From assembly GCF_000186865.1 (NCBI RefSeq), contig NW_008705581.1, forward strand, positions 60,276 to 80,546: 20,271 bases of DNA, in the 5' to 3' direction. The notes below the pieces were generated by a model. The model was not told the origin of the DNA. It worked only from the letters and a program-made list of their open reading frames with translations, and ran no database searches. The translations under genes were made by a program, and so were the position numbers. The first letter of the stretch is position 1. The number at the start of each line of letters is the position of its first letter. This DNA is from Aureococcus anophagefferens (lineage: Eukaryota > Sar > Pelagophyceae > Pelagomonadales > Pelagomonadaceae). Positions 15,113 through 20,271 of the stretch are shown here, one piece after another.

Positions 15113-17197
15113 ATGGCGTCCGAGGCGTCCCCGGCGTCGAAGCGGCCCCGGGAGGCCTTCGGCGACGTCGAGGCGCGGCGCTGGGCCGACGGGTCCGACG
15201 ACCTGCGGACGAGCCTGCGCGCCGCGGCCCTCGGCGCGGGCCTCGACCTCGGCGCGTCGGCGGACTTCGACGCGCGGTACGAGCTGCTGGCGCCCATCGG
15301 CAGCGGCGCCTTCTCCGTCGTCCGCGGCGTCAAAAGCCGGAGCGGCGGCGGCCCGCCGCTCTGCGTGAAAACGGTGGACGTGCGCCCTCTCCGGCTCCGG
15401 CCGAACTTCAGCCCGCGGCGCCTGCTGCGCGAGGCGACGATCCTGAGCCGCGTCGCGCACGCGAACGTCGTGCGCTACGTCGGCTGCTACGAGGGGCCCG
15501 ACGCGCTCCGCGTCGTGCTGGAGCGCGCGCCCGGCCGCGAGCTCTTCGAGGTCATCCTCGAGCGGCGATCTTTACCGGAGGCGGACGCGCGGCCCGTCGT
15601 CGCCCAGCTCACGTCGGCGCTGGCGTACCTCCACGCGAATTCCGTCGCCCACCGCGACGTCAAGCCGGAGAACGTGCTCGTCGACCGGCAGGGGGACGAG
15701 TGGCGCGCGACGCTCATCGACTTCGGGCTCTCCAAGGTCATCAAAACGACGCCCTCCGGCGACGACGACGACCTGCCGGTCCTGGAGTCGAGCGCGGGGC
15801 GGACCTTCGTGGGCACGCCCTGCTACCTGGCGCCGGAGATCGAGGCCATCCACCGGGGCGGCGAGGGCGCGCCTCGCCACTACGGCGTCGAAGTCGACGC
15901 GTGGTCCCTGGGCGCGGTGCTCCACGTGAGCCTCGTGGCCCGCTTCCCCGAGTTCGACCGGTCCTCGGGGCGGCCGCTGGTGAAGGTCGACGGGCCGGCC
16001 TTCGCGCGCGTGTCCGCGGGCGCGAGGGACTTGGTGAGTCGGCTCATGGACCCGGACCCGGCGACGCGACTGGCGACCGGCGACGCGCGGGCCCACGCCT
16101 GGCTCGCGGCGGCCGGCGAAACATCGCCGCCGCCCCCGGCGCCGGAAACGCGGGACGAGCTCTCGAGGCTCGCGGCGCCGCTCGGCGCGCCGACGGCCTT
16201 CGAGATCGACTCGCTGGTCGAGCTCCAGCAGAGCATCGGCGCGTGCCTCGGCGGCGCCTTCGAGTCCTACGCGCACCTGCCGGAGATGTCGCAGCGCATC
16301 CGGGGCTGCGCCGTGCTCTGCCGGTCCCAGCTCCTCGAGAACACGAAGCTCCTCCGGAAGATCGAGCAGACGGCCGCCGGCGCGCTCGACCTCCACGAGG
16401 ACCTCGAGCTCTCCGTCGCGTCGGGCGAGCCGCCCCTCGCGCTGCAGCTGCTGACGACGTGCAAGAAGTGGGTCGGCGGCCTCCGGGACGCCGTCGTCGC
16501 CGTGCAGCGGGGGAATAGGGTCCAGGTCGACGAGCTCCACGGCGCCATGTCGGACGTCGAGGCCATCCGCGCGCGGGGGGCGGACCCCGCGGCGCTCGGC
16601 GGCGACGCCGCGGCGCCGCCGGCGGCGCCGCCGCCGCCGCCGGACGCGGCGCGCGCGCCGTCGCCGGCGAGGGCGGACTACGACATGGACGACGGCCTCG
16701 ACGACTCCGTCGTCGCGGACCGCGCGGCGTGCTCCTACGGGCCCAACCAGGGCAAGGTCGAGGACGCGCTCGCCGCGCGGAAGACGGCCGCGGCGGCGCT
16801 CGAGGTCGCGCGCGGCGCACCGGCGCCCGCGGCCGACGAGCGGGCGCGCCGCGACTCGGACCCCGCCGTCGAGACGCTGACGGCGCGCCTCGGCTCGACG
16901 CTCGACGTCGACGGCGGGGTCCGGAAGCCGCCGCCCTGCGCCTTCGCGACGGCGCTCGCGCACCTCGAGCGCGTCGACGCGGTCCTCGAGCGCCTCGCCG
17001 TGCTCTGGTCCAACACGGAGGTCATCTTCGACAACCTGTTGCAAAAGTCGGAGCACATCGAGCAGTTCCTCGAGTACTCCGCGGCGGCGACGAGCCCGGA
17101 GCGGCGCATCATGGACCGCTTCCACCAGCGCCTCGCGGAGTACAAGATGTTCTGGCTCAAGGTCCGCGACATGGCCCACGCGACGCTCCACAAGTAA
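15113..17197 (+). CDS. Serine/threonine protein kinase with long helical C-terminal region
   Basis: A 694-residue ORF from the ATG at 15113, with no intron needed. The kinase domain spans about residues 56-335: glycine loop IGSGAFSVV, lysine in CVKTV, catalytic loop HRDVKPEN (near 180), DFG (near 203), GTPCYLAPE (near 235), and DAWSLGAVLH. The HRD-K, lysine and DFG residues are all present, so it should be active. The loop layout is CAMK-like. An acidic insert (SGDDDDLPVLE) sits between DFG and APE. Residues 350-460 and 620-694 are predicted helical (LQQSIGACLGGAFESY; VIFDNLLQKSEHIEQFLEY), joined by an Ala/Pro-rich linker. I do not recognise this tail, so substrate and pathway stay open. The leader has upstream mini-ORFs. 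Confidence 0.87.
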   Translation: MASEASPASKRPREAFGDVEARRWADGSDDLRTSLRAAALGAGLDLGASADFDARYELLAPIGSGAFSVVRGVKSRSGGGPPLCVKTVDVRPLRLRPNFSPRRLLREATILSRVAHANVVRYVGCYEGPDALRVVLERAPGRELFEVILERRSLPEADARPVVAQLTSALAYLHANSVAHRDVKPENVLVDRQGDEWRATLIDFGLSKVIKTTPSGDDDDLPVLESSAGRTFVGTPCYLAPEIEAIHRGGEGAPRHYGVEVDAWSLGAVLHVSLVARFPEFDRSSGRPLVKVDGPAFARVSAGARDLVSRLMDPDPATRLATGDARAHAWLAAAGETSPPPPAPETRDELSRLAAPLGAPTAFEIDSLVELQQSIGACLGGAFESYAHLPEMSQRIRGCAVLCRSQLLENTKLLRKIEQTAAGALDLHEDLELSVASGEPPLALQLLTTCKKWVGGLRDAVVAVQRGNRVQVDELHGAMSDVEAIRARGADPAALGGDAAAPPAAPPPPPDAARAPSPARADYDMDDGLDDSVVADRAACSYGPNQGKVEDALAARKTAAAALEVARGAPAPAADERARRDSDPAVETLTARLGSTLDVDGGVRKPPPCAFATALAHLERVDAVLERLAVLWSNTEVIFDNLLQKSEHIEQFLEYSAAATSPERRIMDRFHQRLAEYKMFWLKVRDMAHATLHK

Positions 17198-17371
17198 TCC
17201 CGTGGATGCGCGTCGGGCGCGCCGCCGAGGGGCGTTGAGGCCGGGTTGTAGCGTCCGTGGTCGTTGGGGCGCGCGTCGGGGAGATACGGCGTCATGATCA
17301 CACGAACATGACTCAGTTGAAGTCAAGTTGACCCCCACGGTTGGGCTCTTGCGAATTTGGTCGACCAACGG

Positions 17372-18748
17372 ATGATGATGGATCCAGCAGCCCTTCACGC
17401 GCCCGTGCCCGAGGGGACGGCGCCGTTCGTGCCGGCCTACTCGTATGCGATGCTCCCCTACCACCCTCACATGGCGCCCCATCCTCACATGGCGCCCGCT
17501 CCACAGACTGCGGCGCTCGCCCCTCAGATGGCACCGGCCCCTCCGATGGCGCCCGCGCCCCAGATGGCGCCGGCCCCTCAGATGGCGCCCGCGCCCCAGA
17601 TGGCGCCCGCCCCTCCGATGGCGCCTGCCCCTCCGATGGCGCCTGCCCCTCAGATGGCGCCCGCCCCTCGCGCCGCGCCCCAGACGGCGCCGCCGCCGCC
17701 GCCGCCGGCCGCCGAGGTCCGCGGCGCCGTGCGGCTCTCCGAGCTCGTCGCCGCGGGATTGGTGACGCCCGGCCCCGGCGCGCTGACCTGCGAGTGCTAC
17801 GACGCGAGCGGCACGAAGAAGCTCTTCGCCGCGGACCTGCTCGCCGACGGCCTCATCGAGGACGAGAACGGCAACGCCCACAAGTCGCCGTCGGCCTGGG
17901 CGAGCGCGTGCAAGGGCGTCCCCGCGAACGGCTGGCAGCTCGTCAAGCACGGCGGCAAGTCGCTCGGCGCGTACCGGCGGAAGCTCGGGCGCCCCGCGCG
18001 CCGCGCCGCGGGCCCGCCGCAGCCCGTCAACGCGTTCTTCAGTTACGTCAAGGAGAACTTCAAGGCCGCGTCCGCGGGCGTCGGCGGCGCGGGCAAGCAC
18101 GCCGTGTCGGCCCTCGCCCAGTCCTGGCGGTCCATGGGCGCCGCGGAGAAGCGGCCCTTCGAGGAGATCTCGCGGCTCTCGAGCGAGGCCTACGCGCGGG
18201 CCAAGGTCGCCATGGGCGGAAAGGCGCCGCGCGCCGCGGCGCCGCGCGGCGGCGGCTCCCCCCGCGGCGGCAAGTGCGCGCGCACGACCAAGGCGACGCT
18301 GGCGGAGATGCTCGCCGCGGGGCTCGTCGCGCCCGGCGCCGGCGTCATCTCGCTCGCGCGGCGGCCCGACGTCGCCGCGGACCTGCTGCCCGGCGGCGCC
18401 ATCCGCCACGGCGCCGCGACCTACGCGACGCCGTCGGGCTTCGCGACGGCCGTCGCGGGCAAGCCCTGCTCGGGCTTCACGACCGTGACCTACGGCGGCG
18501 CGTCCCTCGCCGACATCCGCGACCGCGGCGCGGCCGCCGCGCCGCACGTCCCGCCGCCGCCGGCCGAGGAGGAGGCGCCCGAAGTCGCGCCGCACGTCCC
18601 GCCGCCGCCGGCCGAGGCCGAAGTCGCGCCGCACGTCCCGCCGCCGCCGGCCGAGGAGGAGGCGCCCGAAGTCGCGGCCGCGCCGCCGGTCGCCGCCCCG
18701 GCCGCCGCCGAGGAGCCCCACGTCCCGGCCGAGGCGCGCGAAGCCTGA
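17372..18748 (+). CDS. RAMA-HMG box-RAMA protein, candidate modified-DNA reader
   Basis: Three successive ATGs (17372, 17375, 17378) open a protein of about 458 residues. Residues 1-115 are low-complexity Met-Ala-Pro-Gln repeats. Residues 119-205 fit the RAMA domain: LSELVAAGLVTPG, then LADGLIEDENG, SPSAWASACKG, NGWQLVKHGGKSLGAYR. This closely recalls the RAMA region of the deubiquitinase-like protein MPND. Residues 215-280 are an HMG box (QPVNAFFSYVKENFKAAS, ALAQSWRSMGAAEKRPFEE, YARAKVAM). Residues 307-386 are a second RAMA (LAEMLAAGLVAPGAG, ATPSGFATAVAGK, YGGASLADIR). The C-terminus has three Pro/Glu repeats. RAMA domains have been proposed to recognise N6-methyladenine or related marked DNA; HMG boxes bend DNA in the minor groove. 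A nuclear DNA-binding role is therefore likely; methyl specificity is inference. No MPN protease domain is present. Confidence 0.85.
   Translation: MMMDPAALHAPVPEGTAPFVPAYSYAMLPYHPHMAPHPHMAPAPQTAALAPQMAPAPPMAPAPQMAPAPQMAPAPQMAPAPPMAPAPPMAPAPQMAPAPRAAPQTAPPPPPPAAEVRGAVRLSELVAAGLVTPGPGALTCECYDASGTKKLFAADLLADGLIEDENGNAHKSPSAWASACKGVPANGWQLVKHGGKSLGAYRRKLGRPARRAAGPPQPVNAFFSYVKENFKAASAGVGGAGKHAVSALAQSWRSMGAAEKRPFEEISRLSSEAYARAKVAMGGKAPRAAAPRGGGSPRGGKCARTTKATLAEMLAAGLVAPGAGVISLARRPDVAADLLPGGAIRHGAATYATPSGFATAVAGKPCSGFTTVTYGGASLADIRDRGAAAAPHVPPPPAEEEAPEVAPHVPPPPAEAEVAPHVPPPPAEEEAPEVAAAPPVAAPAAAEEPHVPAEAREA
17469..17675 (+). repeat. 18-bp coding minisatellite (MAPAPQ/MAPAPP)
   Basis: About ten to eleven head-to-tail units of roughly ATGGCGCCCGCCCCTCAG encode MAPAPQ or MAPAPP near the N-terminus of the RAMA-HMG protein. 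One unit (TAALAPQ) is degenerate. Near-identical units imply recent expansion and likely length variation between strains. Each unit also begins with an in-frame ATG. Confidence 0.85.
18538..18690 (+). repeat. Three-copy C-terminal coding repeat (PHVPPPPAEEEAPEVA)
   Basis: Two 48-bp units flank a 39-bp unit lacking the middle (PHVPPPPAEAEVA). They encode a Pro/Glu-rich tail of the RAMA-HMG protein after the second RAMA domain. Confidence 0.8.
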
Positions 18749-18939
18749 TTCCCGAAGCCCCCCCTCCCCCGCCCCGCCTCGATGAGTGGGTGTTTTTTTG
18801 GTGTTGTTAGGCTCCGCGCGGCACGCGGGGCGAGGTTTCTGACGAGCGGGGGCGTCCCGGGGCTCCCGCGGAGCCCCGAAACAGGTGCGGGGGCGCGCCG
18901 CGCGGCGGCGGCGCGGGCCGCGTCGCGTTTCACGGGCGC

Positions 18940-19569
18940 CTACTTCTTCTTCTTGATGTCGAGTTTGCGTTTGTAAAAGGCGAGCTCCGGGCCCTCGAGG
19001 ATGTAGCCGTCGCAGCGGCCCGACTGGCCCGGGCGGCTCGAGACGACGGCGAGGAGGCGGCCCGACGCGAACTGGTCGTCGAGCGTCGACTCGAGGGACC
19101 GGCCCTTCTGGCGCTGCGCGAGCTTGCGGAGCACGTGGCTCGACTTCTTGGCGTCGGCCTCGGCGTCGCCGTCCTTCTTCTTGCCGCCGCCCTTCTTCTT
19201 GCGGCCGATCTCGACGCCGTAGTGCGCCTCGTACCACTGGCGGAAGGGCGTCGCGTCGACCTGGACGATCGTGTTCTTGACGAGCGTCTTCGTGCGCACG
19301 AGCTCGTTGTTCGTCGAGTTGTAGACGACGTCGAGGATGCGCGTCTTGCGCGTGCAGACCTCGGAGCCCCACGAGTAGTTGCCGCTCTCGAGGCGGAGCG
19401 CGCGGAACTTCTTGTTCCCGCCGCGCGTGCGGATCTCCGTCACGCGCTTGACGCCGATCTTCGTGTTGCCCGCCTGGCGGCCGGACTCGAACTTGCGCTT
19501 CTTGACGCAGACGTTGCGCTTGCCGCCCGTGGCGCGGCGCTTGTGCCGGGAGTCGCGGGAGATGCCCAT
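18940..19569 (-). CDS. RPS8: 40S ribosomal protein S8 (eS8)
   Basis: 209 residues from the ATG at 19569, intronless. It begins [18 protein letters not shown] and continues with [65 protein letters not shown], and near the end [19 protein letters not shown], all hallmarks of eS8. It is a structural protein of the cytosolic small ribosomal subunit. The lysine-rich middle ([11 protein letters not shown]) and the KKKK tail are typical. An open frame continues upstream of the Met, but the conserved N-terminus fixes the start. The gene is convergent with the RAMA-HMG gene (191 bp between) and divergent from the GUF1-like gene. Confidence 0.96.
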   Translation of the reverse strand: MGISRDSRHKRRATGGKRNVCVKKRKFESGRQAGNTKIGVKRVTEIRTRGGNKKFRALRLESGNYSWGSEVCTRKTRILDVVYNSTNNELVRTKTLVKNTIVQVDATPFRQWYEAHYGVEIGRKKKGGGKKKDGDAEADAKKSSHVLRKLAQRQKGRSLESTLDDQFASGRLLAVVSSRPGQSGRCDGYILEGPELAFYKRKLDIKKKK

Positions 19570-20111
19570 CTTCGCCTGAACGAAGGGGGGGCGTCGGGCG
19601 TCGCGCGCGCGCGGCGGCGTCGGGCGATCGGGCGGACGCGCGGCGTCGCGGCGGCCGGGCGAGACTCTCTCGTCGCGGCGGCCGGCGGCGGCGTCGCAGC
19701 AGCCCTGGGCGCCGCACCAGAGGGCGCAGCATCCGGGGGCGACCCCGCGCGCCGCCGTCGACTCTCGCCGCGGCGTCGGCGGCGGGCCCGCTCGCGGTCG
19801 GCACGGCGACGACGCGCTTCGCCGAATCGCGGCAAGCGCACGCCGCCGTCGTCGCAACGGCGTCAACCCCGCCGCCGTCGACCCCGTCTAACGAAATCTC
19901 TCGTATGCCCGAGCCCGCACCACGGTCGGACCATCGGACGCGGCATCGCACTGCTGCTGGCGAGACGAGGATCAGCGACGGAGGCAAGCAGCTCGCCCAC
20001 GACCGTGCACCGGACACATGATCCTAATGTAGATTTGGCTGGGTAGGATAGGGAGAGCAGCATGCAGCGTCATGGCTGCAACGCCGCGAGCTCGCAATCA
20101 CCCGCTAGACA
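19570..20111. other. 542-bp divergent intergenic region, RPS8 / GUF1-like
   Basis: No gene is supported here; the open frames are by-products of GC richness. From 19570 to about 19870 it is extremely GC-rich, on the RPS8 side. From about 19870 to 20110 composition falls to a more balanced level (for example TGATCCTAATGTAGATTTGG near 20020), the more likely promoter zone for the plus-strand gene. I find no TATA box I would defend. Confidence 0.5.
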
Positions 20112-20271
20112 ATGCTAGCCCGCGCTCTGCAGGCGCGGCGCATCGCTCAATTGCTGCGATGTGCGCCACAGCGATGCATCACGACCATCAGAGACGTCAC
20201 CACCATCGACGCCCTCGCGACCATCCCCTGCGACCAGATGATCACGTTTAGCATCGTCGCGCACATCGACC
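20112..20271 (+). CDS. GUF1: LepA/GUF1-type translational GTPase, N-terminal fragment, mitochondrial leader
   Basis: An ATG at 20112, six bases after an in-frame TAG (20106-20108), opens a frame that runs off the window after 53 codons. The first 22 residues (MLARALQARRIAQLLRCAPQ and on) are basic, amphipathic and free of acidic residues, as in mitochondrial presequences. It ends MITFSIVAHID, which matches the G1 region of LepA/EF4 and GUF1 (NFSIIAHIDHGKSTL in the family); the P-loop lysine lies just past the edge. The spacing from leader to G1 (about 45 residues) fits GUF1, which acts on mitochondrial ribosomes. Another EF-G/BipA-type GTPase is possible since only G1 is visible. Confidence 0.68.
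   Translation, partial: MLARALQARRIAQLLRCAPQRCITTIRDVTTIDALATIPCDQMITFSIVAHID

Noticed and set aside
12850..16518. A plus-strand open frame of 1222 codons overlapping the SNF2 and kinase genes
   Set aside because: It is an out-of-frame reading of both genes; its product is Arg/Gly/Ala-rich with no motifs.
17463..17675. A CRISPR-like array
   Set aside because: The units are contiguous 18-bp coding repeats without unique spacers, in frame within a eukaryotic gene.
15572..20017. A minus-strand open frame of 1481 codons spanning the kinase, RAMA-HMG and RPS8 loci
   Set aside because: It is antisense to well-supported domain-bearing genes, is Arg/Ala/Pro-rich without domains, and arises because stop codons are rare in opposite frames of GC-rich coding DNA.

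Overview
The window is nuclear DNA of a compact, very GC-rich eukaryotic alga. The best fit is a pelagophyte stramenopile close to Aureococcus anophagefferens. Four things point there: eukaryote-only genes (RPS8, OSCP1, WDR54, SNF2/PHD, Mcm10-type zinc domain), signal-peptide-led plastid-type presequences, an ankyrin protein with a C-terminal tail I associate with stramenopiles, and above all five introns that are introner elements, the short non-autonomous DNA transposons described from Aureococcus and Micromonas. The species name is an inference; the eukaryotic and introner evidence is read directly.

Layout, left to right: the 3' end of an unrecognised gene (+, 1-345); an ankyrin-repeat gene (-, 349-1017); a fused two-domain GET3/ArsA-type ATPase with a secretory/plastid-type leader (+, 1127-3447, one introner); a small protein that is essentially only the Mcm10 C-terminal zinc domain (-, 3444-4430); a presequence-bearing ribokinase whose reading frame is broken by two compensating frameshifts (+, 4535-5680); an AT-richer F-box-like gene (-, 5748-6932); an OSCP1 homologue (-, 7143-8596, a 63-nt intron plus an introner) divergent from a WDR54 homologue (+, 8750-10295, two introners plus a probable 69-nt intron); a large PHD-SNF2-PHD-AT-hook-PDZ chromatin remodeller (+, 10891-14971, one introner); a serine/threonine kinase with a long helical tail and upstream mini-ORFs (+, 15113-17197); a RAMA-HMG box-RAMA DNA-binding protein (+, 17372-18748); ribosomal protein eS8 (-, 18940-19569); and the first 53 codons of a mitochondrial LepA/GUF1-type GTPase (+, 20112 to the window end).

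In all five introners the element lies between direct repeats of about 8 bp. The left copy supplies the 5' splice dinucleotide (GT four times, GC once), the element supplies the final CAG, and removing exactly element plus one repeat restores a conserved protein sequence. The conserved core occurs in both orientations relative to transcription. The terminal inverted repeats match within an element but differ strongly between elements.

The genes do not form one pathway. Packing is extreme: two convergent pairs have stop codons 3 bp apart or overlapping, and divergent pairs share 100-250 bp. The most novel proteins are the RAMA-HMG-RAMA protein, a candidate reader of modified DNA, and the SNF2 remodeller ending in a PDZ domain. 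No tRNA, rRNA, CRISPR array or complete autonomous transposon was seen.
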